The notes below the pieces were generated by a model, which saw only the letters and a program-made list of their open reading frames with translations, searched no databases and had not been told where the DNA came from. A DNA stretch of 64,000 nucleotides from Varanus komodoensis (taxonomy: Eukaryota; Chordata; Lepidosauria; Squamata; Varanidae). Positions 11,884 to 22,200 of the stretch are shown here, one piece after another. The position numbers were made by a program, and so were the translations under genes. Position 1 is the stretch's first letter. Each line of letters begins with the position of its first letter. Location: assembly GCF_004798865.1 (NCBI RefSeq), contig NW_025335587.1, positions 7,495,562 to 7,559,561 on the forward strand. The letters are read 5' to 3'.

Positions 11884-12828
11884 TCAAAAAGTTTGCAACT
11901 GCTGTGTGAGCATTAGCTGGCACCCACTGTTGACATGATTCATGACCTTCTGCTTCAGCTGTGCAACCTGCTCTCGCAGCATATTGGCAGTAGATGCTAG
12001 CTCTGAGTTCTGGGCTTTCAAAGTTTTCACTTTTTCTTCCAACCGGGCAATCCGTTCCAACTTCCTTTTCCGGCACTTGGAGGCTGCAATTCGGTTTCTC
12101 ATGCGCTTCCTCTCTGCCTTGATCCTCTCCTGGGATTCCATGTCAATAGGAGACAGGGGAGGAGTCTCCCCAGGCATTTCTGGGACAGTCTGAGGCTCTT
12201 CTTTCAGAGCTTGAAGGCGTGGATGCTGCACTGGAATCTGGGGGTTCAGGTGATGTTGTGGAGCATAGCCCAGGTTGTTTGCATTGTAGCTAGGCGCTGT
12301 ACTGAGTGCATTAGGGTTAAAATTGTTGAGGTTGGCATAGACTGGAGGCTCACTGTGCAAGTTGGCACTGAAACCGTTGTTTCCAGCCATAGAGGAGACC
12401 GGGGCCATGCCAGTATTTGCAGGTTGGGCAGCAGAGGTGACACTTGGCATGGTGTTTTGATTGTGTAGCTCTGCTAACGCCCTGACAAAGCCTTCAGCAA
12501 ACCCTTCTTGCTCATCGGTGACATTTTTGGGGCACAGGAACTGGGTCGGGGTTGGAGTGGTGGTGATCAGTCCATTGCCAGACTGGATAATTAGCCTCTC
12601 TAATTCAGGAGAAGCCAATTTGAGAAGGCCCACATCTGGAGAGGTCAGGATATCAGCATTCTTGTTTCTCAAGTGAGGCTTGAGGTTACTGGAGGGGTCA
12701 GCCAAATTGAGTGTCATGCTCTGCTTTAGAACCTTGGGGTTATTGTATCCATAAGTACCACTTTCTGGCTGGACGAAGGTAGCATTTATGGCATCATCAT
12801 AGAATGTAGGTTCCATCTTTGCAGTCAT
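11884..12828 (-). CDS. JUN: Transcription factor Jun (c-Jun, AP-1 subunit)
   Basis: Intronless 314-aa c-Jun, a nuclear bZIP factor that pairs with Fos, ATF or Jun proteins to bind AP-1/CRE sites. The start is the MTAKM methionine (CAT at 12826-12828), as in other vertebrates; TGA is at 11884-11886. The delta/JNK-docking region is at about residues 31-57 ([14 protein letters not shown]). The JNK sites Ser63, Ser73, Thr91 and Thr93 keep human numbering. The GSK3/Fbw7 phosphodegron GETPPLSP is at 220-227 (Thr222, Ser226). The basic region is about 235-262, with [12 protein letters not shown] at 245-256 and redox Cys252. Zipper leucines are 263, 270, 277, 284 and 291. It is shorter than human JUN (331 aa) because the Gly/Ala/Gln-rich linker in the middle is reduced. 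The start context is weak (T at -3), while Met5 has a strong one. The promoter sites at 13950-14162 suggest AP-1 autoregulation. No frame damage is seen. Confidence 0.99.
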   Translation of the reverse strand: MTAKMEPTFYDDAINATFVQPESGTYGYNNPKVLKQSMTLNLADPSSNLKPHLRNKNADILTSPDVGLLKLASPELERLIIQSGNGLITTTPTPTQFLCPKNVTDEQEGFAEGFVRALAELHNQNTMPSVTSAAQPANTGMAPVSSMAGNNGFSANLHSEPPVYANLNNFNPNALSTAPSYNANNLGYAPQHHLNPQIPVQHPRLQALKEEPQTVPEMPGETPPLSPIDMESQERIKAERKRMRNRIAASKCRKRKLERIARLEEKVKTLKAQNSELASTANMLREQVAQLKQKVMNHVNSGCQLMLTQQLQTF

Positions 12829-13895
12829 AGAAGAATGTCCACAAGTTTGTTCTCCTACAGCCAAAATACAAACCAAGGAAAGGACGCGACTATTTGTCAC
12901 CCCCTTTAAAAAGCACACAAAGTCCACCCTTTGGAGCAACTGCTATTAAAACAAAGGCAACAACAACAGCAAAACAAGCTCTTTCAGTAGGGAGAGGGGG
13001 AAAAACAGGACCGATCAATTAAAGTCTTACTTTTTTGCAACAAGGCATTAGCTTGCCTGTCCCAGCTTTCCCCCCACACTCTCCGGTCGAGGAAGCTTTT
13101 GCGACCCGCTGTGGCTTTTTCAGCTAAGGAGGCTCAGCAGGATCATCAGTTCCGAAGTCGCGAGGCTCAAAACGCAATTGAAAAACAAAAAACAACGCGC
13201 CAAAGAAAAAGTTCTTTTTTCAAACGCGGAATGCCTCTCTCGGCCAAGGAATCCACGGGCGAACGGAGCTTGACACCGGACTGCGCCTTCCTTAGCACTC
13301 CGAGCCGCGAGGAAGGCTTGCTCGGTCCAGCAACTTTTCCAGTCCCCTGGCTTTTTCTCTTTTTCCCACCCCCGCTCGTGGGAGTGTCCGGCGTGTCAGC
13401 GAGGGCTTCCGAGCACACTTGTTTGACTCTTCCGAAGAGGCTGTCAGGTGGAGTTCGGTCTGCTGTCCGAAAAGAAAAAGTTGCCACAACAGTCCCCTCG
13501 ATGCCGCCGCCTTCTTTCTTTTTTTCGGGGGGGGGGATCCCCACGCTTCACGGCTTCAACTTCTTCGGGACGCGGGCGAGGACAGATCCAAGCCAAGTAC
13601 TTGTCGCTCCTGCGAGTGGCTGCCCGGGCACGTCCCCCTTTCGCGGTCCGGCAGTGAGCGCAGCCCCCGACGCTATAAGTTGGCGGCTACAAGGGACAGT
13701 TCCTCCTTTTCCCTGACGAGCAGCAGTGCCTCGGCGACAGTATCAGCTCGGGGAACCGCGCGCCCTGCTCGCAAAGAGAGCTGAAACCGGCCCGGCTGCC
13801 GCGGGTCCTTCTGCTGCCGCTTGCTGAGAGCGCGGTTGCTTTAAGTTGCCGCCGCCCGCCGCCGCCGCCGCTCACCCACTGCACACTCGATCCCA
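12829..13895 (-). other. JUN: JUN 5' untranslated region
   Basis: Long GC-rich leader between the inferred start site (about 13895, roughly 70 bp downstream of the proximal AP-1 site as in mammals) and the ATG at 12828. About 1.07 kb, near the human leader length. It includes a GCC run at 13849-13871 and a 10-G run near 13527. A frame in phase with JUN stays open for 37 codons upstream but has no ATG. The start-site position is inferred from promoter spacing only. Confidence 0.7.
13849..13871. repeat. GCC trinucleotide run in JUN leader
   Basis: GCC-rich run just inside the 5' UTR; it reads as GGC on the transcript and could form a stable hairpin or quadruplex near the cap. Confidence 0.8.
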
Positions 13896-13949
13896 CTCTG
13901 AGCTCTTTCCCAGCGTGGAGCCCAACACTTATCAGCGAGCAGTAACCCA

Positions 13950-13959
13950 CTAAAAATAG
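13950..13959 (-). promoter_or_regulatory. JUN: MEF2 site of JUN promoter
   Basis: CTATTTTTAG on the minus strand, directly downstream of the proximal AP-1 site. The same order and sequence occur in the mammalian JUN promoter, where MEF2 factors respond to serum and growth factors. Confidence 0.9.
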
Positions 13960-13963
13960 CCCA

Positions 13964-13971
13964 TGATGTCA
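13964..13971 (-). promoter_or_regulatory. JUN: Proximal AP-1/ATF site (jun1 TRE)
   Basis: TGACATCA on the minus strand within GGGTGACATCATGGGC. This is the known variant TRE through which c-Jun/ATF2 heterodimers autoregulate JUN. Sequence and spacing to the MEF2 and CCAAT sites match the mammalian promoter. Confidence 0.93.
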
Positions 13972-13986
13972 CCCCCGCGCCTTCCC

Positions 13987-13991
13987 ATTGG
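13987..13991 (-). promoter_or_regulatory. JUN: CCAAT box of JUN promoter
   Basis: CAGCCAATGGGAAGG on the minus strand, about 16 bp upstream of the proximal AP-1 site, matching the NF-Y/CTF box of the mammalian promoter. A GA-rich Sp-type stretch (GGGGAGGAGGG, plus strand) lies next to it at about 14010-14020. Confidence 0.85.
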
Positions 13992-14049
13992 CTGCCGCCG
14001 CCTCTCAAGGGGAGGAGGGTGGCCGGCCTAGCCTGTTGCAAAGGCGCCC

Positions 14050-14063
14050 ATCTCCATGGCTAC
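14050..14063 (-). promoter_or_regulatory. RFX X-box-like motif
   Basis: GTAGCCATGGAGAT on the minus strand fits the RFX X-box consensus (two half sites, GTNRCC and RGNAAC-like). It lies between the CCAAT box and the distal AP-1 module. Motif match only. Confidence 0.5.
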
Positions 14064-14100
14064 CCCACCCCTAGAAGCTTCTCAGCCCCTTTTTCTTTCG

Positions 14101-14124
14101 CAGGGCATTGTGGGATGAGGTAAT
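14101..14124 (-). promoter_or_regulatory. JUN: Distal AP-1 site (jun2 TRE) fused to ZNF143-like motif, copy 1
   Basis: On the minus strand it reads ATTACCTCATCCCACAATGC and continues CCTG. TTACCTCA (14116-14123) is the distal jun2 TRE known in the human promoter. The adjoining CCCACAATGCCCTG fits the Staf/ZNF143 consensus. Its position, about 150 bp upstream of jun1, is as in mammals. Confidence 0.8.
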
Positions 14125-14138
14125 GCCTGGGCTCGGTG

Positions 14139-14162
14139 CAGGGCATTGTGGGCTGACGTATT
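14139..14162 (-). promoter_or_regulatory. JUN: Second copy of the ZNF143/AP-1 module, CRE-like
   Basis: Direct repeat of 14101-14124 at a 38-bp offset, 21 of 24 positions identical. The first 14 bases (CAGGGCATTGTGGG) are identical. The AP-1 part differs: TGACGTAT (14154-14161, plus strand) resembles a CRE/ATF half-site rather than TGAGGTAA. Confidence 0.75.
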
Positions 14163-14568
14163 GTTTTTGAATATCTGGTTACCCGCTTAAGAACTCTGGC
14201 GGGGCTGAGGGGGCCGGCCAAGAGAGAAGGGGGAGGTGACTTGTATGAGGAGATACCAAGCGATGAATGGAGACGAGAGAGGGGGGATACGTGGAGTTCC
14301 AGAGGGAAAATGGCTATGGTGGGCTGGACTGGAAAGGAGTCTTTCCCGCCACCCCCAGGAAGGAGACTGGAGGCCATCTGATTTTCGGCTGACTTGGCTA
14401 ATCGGGATTTTAATGCTTTAAGTAGCTTTCTGATAAATCCACCCCCCTCCTCGCGCCTCTCCCTTGCCCGGCAATAGCGCGCTTCCTTAAGGTGGAATCT
14501 CGGGTTGCTGCCGCATCACGACACATGGACGCTGAGGAGGCGGGGGAAGGGCTGTGATGGGCTGATTC

Positions 14569-14576
14569 TCACGTGA
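14569..14576. promoter_or_regulatory. Palindromic E-box TCACGTGA
   Basis: Perfect 8-bp palindrome TCACGTGA in the CpG-rich flank about 0.6 kb upstream of JUN. It is the preferred site of USF and of TFEB/MITF-type factors. Single motif; function unproven. Confidence 0.4.
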
Positions 14577-15798
14577 TATTCCTTCCCCCACTCTCGGAGC
14601 ACTGTGGCTACCGGGCAAAGAGCTTCCAGGCAGGGAAAAGGGTAAGAGGGGCAGGTTGGAAGAACCTGGGCAGTTTGATTGGGAAGCAAGTCACCAAGAG
14701 TTTCCTTCCGACCAAACACAGAAAACAACTTTCCCAAGCCTGATTCGCTCAGCCCTGTGAGGTGCTCGGCTTTATAACGTCTCGCTTCCCCCAGATGTGT
14801 TGGAACTTTCAATCGAGCGTCCGTCGACTGTGTTGGGAGCGCAACTTCCAGCTTCTCCCTCCCCCCGCACCCTCCTACACGTTGGGAGTAGTTTCCAGCA
14901 GCCTGTACTCTCGGGCGCTTGGTTGGGGGACGATGCACAAGCCGCCCGAAGCGTGGTTTCAGCGGAAGAGTGCACGAAATCAGCTGGGGCTTCCCTCTGA
15001 GTGAAGCTGCCGAGGCGTGCGCTTCTTGCGGTTTTGCCACCCAGAGCTGGGCTAAAAGCCTTGCTTTCTCACACGTTCCTGCCGCCCCGGCTTTTTCTTG
15101 GGCAGGCTCGCGGCTTCCTTCGGCGTCGGATGCTAACGTGTATCAGCGCATAAAAACAAAACACGCCAAATGGGAGCCGCTTCCCTCGGCAAATTGGGGC
15201 TGCCTTGCACCTACTCCGCCCCGTGGGTTCTCGCTTTCTGCTCCTCCAGTGAGAAGGGAAACACCCCAGTGTGTGTCTCATTTATTTGAAATACTTTGGT
15301 TAGCGCGAATGTTTCCTTGGCTTCGATGGACTTTTCCGAGTGCCCTCAAAAACTCTTCGTGATTGCAAGTTCTGGGTTCAGTGTCCCCCCACCCCCACCC
15401 CCACCCCACGCACACACTACCACTAACCCGCCCCACACAAACACATTCAAAAAACGTCATGTTTTGGCCAGCTCCCGCTAAGAACTTGTTAACCCTTTGC
15501 GCGATCTCTCCCAAATCCACGGAGCTTCCTGTCTGCCTCCGGGCAAGAGGCGGGCCGGCGGCAGGAAGCTAATTTCAAATGTGCTCCCGTGATCGGGCAA
15601 CTAGAAGCGTTTGGATCATCGGCGGTGCCTTTGTATGGGCAAAGGACGAGCTCAACCCGGCGTGCTTGGATCACTACCGGACGTACTCCTGGGTTGCGCT
15701 TGTTAACTCTTTCTCTCCCAGTAGCTGTAGCTCGCATTATCTAGACTTCGCCCCGGATGGTCAGATTGTTTAAAACAGTGTGAATCATCTTTATAGAC

Positions 15799-15845
15799 GA
15801 TCCTAAGCACACTTACTAAGGAATAAGTTCCACTGAACTTTCTAG
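15799..15845. repeat. Short dispersed palindromic-core repeat
   Basis: ATCCTAAGCACACTTACT, then GAATAAGTTCCACTGAACTT. Same family as 11124-11192, in the opposite orientation and decayed. It marks the upstream edge of the CpG-rich zone. Confidence 0.55.
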
Positions 15846-16244
15846 GCCGTTAAAGCAAACGTGCCTATTCTCTTTCAATCTATGGATACTTTGGCCTAAG
15901 CTTCATGGATCAGAGTGGAACTTCAGGCTTAAAACTTTGCTGGGTGTTGCTTTTATTCAATCGCTGATTATTTTTGTAAAATGCATAGCAATTAAACTGG
16001 CAATCGTGAGAGGTGAAAATATTTTCAGATTTTGGTTGCAACAGAAATGCACAGTTCTTCATCTTTGCTTGATGAAGCATTTAATGGAACACATGGTGTC
16101 CCATGAAACTTACTGATACGTAAATATGTGAAGAATTGCCTAACCACACCTAAATAAATGTGGTGGAGATGCTCCACAACTGGCAGAGAGCATGTCCAGC
16201 CTAGTGGCTCCTGGGATATACAAGTGGAAAATGTAGGACTAGAT

Positions 16245-16575
16245 CAGGGAACTCAAAACCTTTCAGCCTGAGGGCCAAATAAAGTTTTGGGAAGCTCTGT
16301 TGTGGCATGCAGTGTAGTGGTGGTGGGGCATAAAGTAAAATGGGATGGGGCCAAAGGCAAATAGGTAGGGCTTAAGAGCATATTACAACATAAGGCTTCC
16401 GCTGGGTAACTAAGCCATAAGAAAGGTATTTGAGCTTTTTTGAATGGGGAGCAAATTTTACAGAAGACAGTAAAGGACCGAATGACTGGGGAGAAGGATG
16501 TGGTTAGGGCAAGAGAATATGACCTACTGAGGAACCCAGGGGGCAGTGTTTGGCCTGCAGGCTTGAAGTTCACTG
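16245..16575. mobile_element. hAT-like miniature element, probable
   Basis: Begins CAGGGAACTCAAAACC and ends in the inverted form of CAGTGAACTTCAAGCC. The outer parts GCCTGAGGGCCAAA and TTGGCCTGCAGG are typical of a hAT non-autonomous family. I find no clear 8-bp target duplication, so the ends are less certain. Confidence 0.5.
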
Positions 16576-16660
16576 CCAGCACAAGGTTCCAAAAAGTGTT
16601 TTTTTGCGCCTAAGTTGGACATGGGTTTGAATCAGGTAGGTCTCCTGAGATCCCCTGGAA

Positions 16661-17041
16661 CAGTGGTGGCAAACCTATGGCACGCGTGCCACAGCGGGCA
16701 CGCAGAGCCCTCTCTGTTGGGACGCGAGCCAAGTCGCCCCAGCAGCTGAGCACTGGATAACAGCGCACATAGGGGCCATGTGCAGGCTTGGAAAGGAGTA
16801 GCGGTGCCAGACAATGACTTCACGAGCTGCGACTCGTTAGCCGCAACTTGTTCGCACTTTCGCATGGCCGGTCAGTGCGCTACCAGGGAGATACATATAT
16901 TTGCTTGGACTTGCTGTGAGTTGTTTTTTCTAAACTAAAACCTCAGTATTCAGGTTTTATTGCAGTGTTGACACTTTGTGATAAATAAGTGGGTTTTGGG
17001 TTGCAGTTTGGGCACTCGATCTAAAAGGTTCGCCATCACTG
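16661..17041. mobile_element. hAT (Charlie-type) non-autonomous DNA transposon
   Basis: Inverted ends: CAGTGGTGGCAAACC at 16661 and CAGTGATGGCGAACC read inward from 17041. The flanking 8-mers CCCTGGAA and CCCTAGGA match at 6 of 8 positions, as a decayed hAT target duplication would. The inner end text (GAGTGCCCAAACTGCAACCC, minus strand) closely resembles OposCharlie3-type elements as I remember them. It has no transposase, so it relied on an autonomous relative. Confidence 0.85.
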
Positions 17042-17354
17042 CCCTAGGATCTAGCATATTCCTTACAGCAACCTGGGACTGGCATAAGCTAGCAGTGTGA
17101 AACCAGGGTGTATGTGGGTGGAGGGAAGAGCCAGTAGGTAATTGAAGGGAGAAGCACACATGGAATCATGTTCTCCCCTTTGTCTAATAACATGATTATC
17201 TTCTTTACTTCCTGTATTTTGAATTGCTTTTCAAGGTTAACAGTTCTTGCAGCCCTCCTGCTACCAATAAATTTGTATTTCAGGTAGGGCACATACTCAT
17301 TCTCTTGAGCATTCAGAATAGTTGGATCGGGACCACTTATTATGAATCTCTTTC

Positions 17355-17375
17355 AGTCTGTCTGTCTGTCTGTCT
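17355..17375. repeat. (GTCT)n microsatellite
   Basis: About five units of GTCT. Confidence 0.85.
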
Positions 17376-17639
17376 TTCCTTTTTGCTTGAGAGCATACAT
17401 AAGTGAAATCATCATATAAGCTGTTGTCCCTGGTAGATTGACACATAACAATAGTCATGTTTGCAAGGGTGGGAGGTGTCCTTGTTATGCAACTGTGCTG
17501 GTGGCTTGCTCTATGTAAGAGAGATTTGGCATATGAGTGCTTGCTGGAATGATGCTTCCGGGCAGGCTTCTTAATGATGTTTCTGCCTGGGAGAAAGTTT
17601 GGAAGGGTCCTCTGTCAATTGCTATACCAGACAATAGTC

Positions 17640-19440
17640 AGAGGTCTGTAGGTGGTTCACAGTAATTTAAAACATAAAATACAAAACAACAAAATATAAT
17701 ATTGAAGTTTAAAACTACAGTATAAAAATAAAATACCCAAATAAACCTAGCAGTGTCCAGGGCAAATGTTTAAAATATAAAGCCAGATTTTAAACAAAGT
17801 GAAAATCTAAAATGCTTGTGGGAAAAAAAAGATTGTCACTCAGCACAGAAAAAGAGCACAATGTAGGTGCCAGCTGTGCTGTTTTGGGAGGCTCATTCCA
17901 CAACCAGGGCTCCACAGCAGAAAAGGCCCCTTGGTAGCTACATACCTCACTTCCTTTGGTGGGAGCTGCCTAAGATAAGCCTAGTGTAGAAGAGATTGTC
18001 TTTCAGGAAGACTCACTCCAAGGCATTTAGAACTTTGATGTTTAGCACTATTACATTGAAACAAACCTAGAAATGGACTGACAGCCAGTGTGGATGGTGA
18101 AATGCTAGCATAATATGATCACGTTCATATATAACTTCTCTGTCCTATTTTTGATCAGCTGATGTTTCCACACATGTTTCAAAGGCAACCCCATGTATAA
18201 TGCATTGCATTAATCCAATGAGTGTAGATAACTGTCCAGATAAAGACATCATCAGTATGAGCCTCTGCTCCATACCACAGAGTCCATCTATGCATTAAGT
18301 GTCATTTCTGGATCCAAAAGGACTGCCCAACTACAAATATGATCCTTTGGGGAGTGTATCCTCCTCCAGAGCAGGTTAAAAATCATTTCAGCAGTGTGGA
18401 TAAACCACCCACTAATGGTACCCCTGCCTTGTCTCAGTTCATTGACCCGCATCCAGTCCACTGCTTTGTCCAGGCACTGGTTCAGAATGTCCTCTGCCTT
18501 ATATGGGTTTCATGGGAAAGTCAAGTGCTATCTGCATATTGGTGACACCTCGTTCATATCGCTGAATAACCTCCCATAGCACTTTCACGTAGATGGTAAA
18601 CAGCATGAGGGAGAAAATTGACTCCTACAGAACCTCATGGAGTAACTGGCAGGAGAGAGCAATTATTTTCCAGCACCAATCAGCCATCCAAATGGGAGTA
18701 CAGCCACAACAATGCAGTACTTCCAGCTGCCGCCCCAGATAACCTATCAAGAAGACTACCATGATTGATGGTATCAATATCGATTGATAGATCCAAGAGA
18801 ATCAGAACAGTTTCCCTTTCCTTCTAGGACAGGTCCTCTCCCAGGGCTGATCCCCATTTGAAATGGAACTAGATAATCATTCAAGAATGCTTGGAGATGG
18901 TCAGCTACCACCCACTCCAGGAACTTGTCCAAGAGCAGGATATTCGCATCTGGCCTTTAGTTAACATCTCCTGGGTCTTATGTCAGGCTTTCTCAGGAGT
19001 GGCCTATTAATTGCTGCCTATAAAGTGGCCAGAATCACGTCCTCTCTTGAGAAGGAGTTGCTAACCTTCTGGGCCCAGCCAGTCACCTCCTCCTTGTTAG
19101 ATGTAACAAGAAATGATGGGTTAGGGTCAAGCACACAAGTGGTTAACTTAATTTGGCCAGGCACCCTGTCTGCCACAATGGACACTCATCCCATAAAACT
19201 GAACCAGATGGTGCTATGAACACCTTTACAAATGGAGCTGCATTCCATGTGGTATATTATTTGACAACTGTGAGTAGCTATATCTTCAAAGTGTCAGGCA
19301 AACTCATCACAGCATATTACCAAGGATTCCACCATCTCTGCTGGATGACACAGAAGATACAGTGCTGGTGGAAAAAGAACTTGCACATGGCCTCTCTCAC
19401 TGCCAAAAAGTAGGCCCTGTAATGACCTCTAAGCTATATT
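17640..19440 (-). mobile_element. L2 LINE, RT portion and 3' end, degraded
   Basis: Read on the minus strand, this is an L2-type reverse transcriptase with many breaks. In order: LDLSIDTINHGSLLDRLSG (matching the L2 DLSAAFDTVDH block), NFLPHAVYHLRE (from SPMLFNIYMKPLGE), the RT core RCHQYADS near 18523-18550, CLDKAVDWMRVNEL, and near 17900 QGAFSAVEPWLWNE. The 3' end near 17640 has the A/T-rich L2 tail with GTGAACCACC. It is an old copy; short open frames here are remnants. Confidence 0.85.
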
Positions 19441-19704
19441 TGGGCATGCTTGGCACAAGTGTGTTTCCACCTGTTATCTAATAATCTTTCCTCTTGCTTC
19501 ATTGCCCTCAGCTTAGATATATACCAAGGAGCTGTTCAAGCTCTTTTCAGAGGTAAAGGGTGCTTGGGAGAGATCATACTGTTCTTCTAAGAATGGGAAG
19601 TCTTCAATGTTATCTTATGCAATCTGTGTTTTATTCTGAAAGGGTATAAGTACAATGGTCTCAAGTTTGCAATTACTGGTTGTAGTATTTATCTTCCCCA
19701 CTGC

Positions 19705-20635
19705 CATAGAATCATAGAATAGTAGAGTTGGAAGGGGTCAGAAGGCTATCAGGTTCAACCCCCTGCTATTGCAGGGCAGAGTTACACCATCCCATTCAGA
19801 TGACTGTCCAGACGCTTTTTGAATGTCTCCAGTGAGGGAGAGCCCACAACTTCCTCAGATAACAGATTTTTATTGTCAAAATGCTCCGGCACTGTGGAAA
19901 GTCTTCCTGGTGTCTAGTCTAAATCTGATTTCTTTTAACTTAAGTCTGTTAATCTGTGTCATGCACTCTAGAATGAACAGAAGATATTTTGTCCTTTGTG
20001 AAAGCCTTTCAGGTATATGTAGAACTCTCCCCTCAGTCTTTCCTCAGAGGGCCTTGCTGCCAGTCCCTGAAACATCCTTGTTGTCTTCCTCTGTACCCCT
20101 TTTAGCTTTTCTGCATCTTTTTGAAACTTAGGTGCCCAGAACAGCACACAGTACTCTAGGTGAGGTCTGACGAGTGCTAAGTATAATGGAACTAATATTT
20201 CACATGTTTTGGAAGCGATGCTTCTGTTAATGCATCCCAAAGTAGTGTTTGCCCTGTTTGCAGCTGCCTCACATTGTTGGCTCATATTTAGCGGGTGATC
20301 TACAACAACCCGAAGATCCTTCTCATTTGCAGTATTGTTGAGCAGAGTGTTCCTTATCTTGTAGTGATGTATTTGGTGGCTTGTTCCTAAGTTGAGAACT
20401 TGGCATTTTTACCTATTGAATTCCATTCTGTTGTTCTATGCCCAGCATTTTAACCTATCAGGATCACCCAGTATCGTATCTCTGTTTTCCAGGGTATTTG
20501 GTATTCCACCCTACTTTGTGTCATCTGCAAATTTAATTATTTTTCCTCATACTTCCTCATCTAAAGCATTATTAAGAATGTTGAAGAGTCCTGGTCCCCT
20601 GTGGCACCCCACTAGTTACCTCCATCCAGTTTGAT
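19705..20635 (-). mobile_element. CR1 LINE, RT C-terminal half and 3' end, degraded
   Basis: On the minus strand: IIKFADDTK (the RT FADDTK motif, near 20530), then LGDPDRLKCWA, MEFNR, LRVVVDHPLNMSQQCEAAA, ANTTLGCINRSIASKTCEI and RPHLEYCVLFWAP. These are successive CR1 blocks. The 3' end at 19705-19760 has the AGAATCATAGAATAGTAGAG-type CR1 terminus (plus-strand reading). It is a different subfamily from the copies at 291 and 35165. Confidence 0.9.
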
Positions 20636-21278
20636 TTTTTAGTTCTACAGCTAGCAAAGCAAGAAGTCAAACATGGAGTATTAGAGTATGGTGAGTCACG
20701 TGTATCTTTATGCAGGAGAATGGTTACTAATTCTTCAGCCTAACTGAACCTCATTGCCCTCACTTAAATGGTGCTATTGGCTTTGGATAATGTACCATCT
20801 GCTCGTATCAGTCATCTTTCATATTTTTCCCTTTTGTAAGCATTTATGTAACAAGGGGGTCTAGGGGGTCACAAATGTAGTTTTACAGGATTGATCCATG
20901 GTCAAAGCAAGTCATTCTGATTCTTCTAGTGACAAGATTCAGGTCCTGAGTTATGGCATACCATAACTGCTACTTTTGCAACCATCCATCATAGGCTTTT
21001 GGACCCTATACATCTGCATGGTTGTACCTGCTGCAGTAATACACCGTCAGAAAGGCATCAAGTCATGTTGCAATGACTCTTAAGAAGGACATTTGTGAGT
21101 CCTGCCCTGAACTTAACCTTCCACATCCCTTTGTCACTTCACCCATATCTGGATGTTGCATATCACCATTCTACCACTTCCGACATACAAGGTTTATTAG
21201 TGAAACAGTTCCATATCCATTACCCATGGAGCATCATGACACAACTGGTAGGTCTAGTGCAAAACTTGGTGTCTTCTA

Positions 21279-21392
21279 GACGTTTTGGACTTCAGCTCCC
21301 ATCAGCCCCACTTGCTATAACCAATGCTGTGCTCTTTAATCCAAATTATCTGATGGGTGCCAAGCTGGAGAAGATTGTTCTAGTTTGACGTT
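21279..21392. repeat. Inverted-repeat element, ACTTCAGCTCCCATCA type
   Basis: Starts TTTTGGACTTCAGCTCCCAT and ends near CTGATGGGTGCCAAGCTGGA. The family typically pairs GGACTACAACTCCCA with its inverse about 60-80 bp apart. Related copies are at 49848 and 54489. Confidence 0.5.
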
Positions 21393-22187
21393 ATACGCCT
21401 GCATTAGCAAGCAGTATTCACTTTGAGAATTACTGGAAATCTCATATTTGTACCCAGTGATCATGTGAATTCCTTTTGATAGCCTGCAAAACAGGTGCAT
21501 TAGAGGTAAATCTTACCGAGGTAAAGATGAAGAACTTGGTGGCCTGGTGCCATGGAACACAACATTTTTTGAGAACATCATGAAAACCTAAATTATTAAT
21601 CAACTATTACTTAGGCATGTTTTTTTTTGCTGATCTCCCAAAGTAAATAGTCTTTTTTATTATTGAAATGGAACATTAGCTTGGCCTTTTCTAGAAAGTA
21701 TCCATTACCATGCCTGAGTAAGCCTATGAGTGGGCAGATCAATATGCTTCCACAGAGGGAAGGCATAGATACTCTGGACCAGTGATAATGGAAATTTTGA
21801 TTTACAGGCTTCTATAACCAAGCCTCACTTAAGCCATTGGGTTATCTGAATAATTAAATGGCTGTAACATTTTTTTTCCTTCTATATCACACCTAGACAT
21901 AAAGAAGAAATAAACAATCTCCAAGAGCAGTTGTGGTTCCATGAGAAATAGTAATAGGCAGTTTTTCCTAAGGTTTTCCTAAGGTTATCCTAAGGATAAA
22001 TAACATTTATCAAGTCAAAATTGGAAGACTTTTCAAATGCAGTAAGTTACTTGGGACCACACTGCAGTGTTGAGCAGGGCTGAAGTTAAAGAGGGCTGGA
22101 CCACAAATACAAAAACATAGCAGCCTATTTTGTCTTAAAGCTCTTGGTCCAGAAACAAAACCTTAAGAGAGTCATTTAAGAAATGGT

Positions 22188-22200
22188 GGGGGGGGGGGGG
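22188..22200. repeat. 13-base G run
   Basis: Uninterrupted homopolymer of 13 G; its length should be treated as uncertain. Confidence 0.9.

Larger units (their letters stand above)
13050..15770. promoter_or_regulatory. CpG-rich island over JUN leader, promoter and upstream flank
   Basis: GC content and CpG frequency rise sharply compared with the surrounding AT-rich DNA, most clearly at 13050-14200 and 14450-15700. Long open frames on both strands here (up to 205 aa at 13099-13716 and 174 aa at 14516-15040) are what GC-rich DNA gives by chance and show no domain. A divergent non-coding transcript from the upstream side is possible by analogy with mammalian JUN but is not shown by sequence. 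Confidence 0.75.

Noticed and set aside
12829-12939. In-phase open stretch of 37 codons upstream of the JUN ATG, suggesting a longer N-terminus
   Set aside because: The apparent first codon is TTG, not ATG, with a stop (TAG) two codons before it; MTAKM is the conserved start.
13099-13784. Overlapping 205-, 125- and 121-aa frames on both strands over the JUN leader
   Set aside because: Low-complexity Pro/Ser/Arg-rich translations from GC-rich DNA, several without ATG starts, and no domain.
14516-15040. 174-aa frame upstream of JUN
   Set aside because: GC-rich island, overlapped by four other frames, no recognisable domain or homologue.
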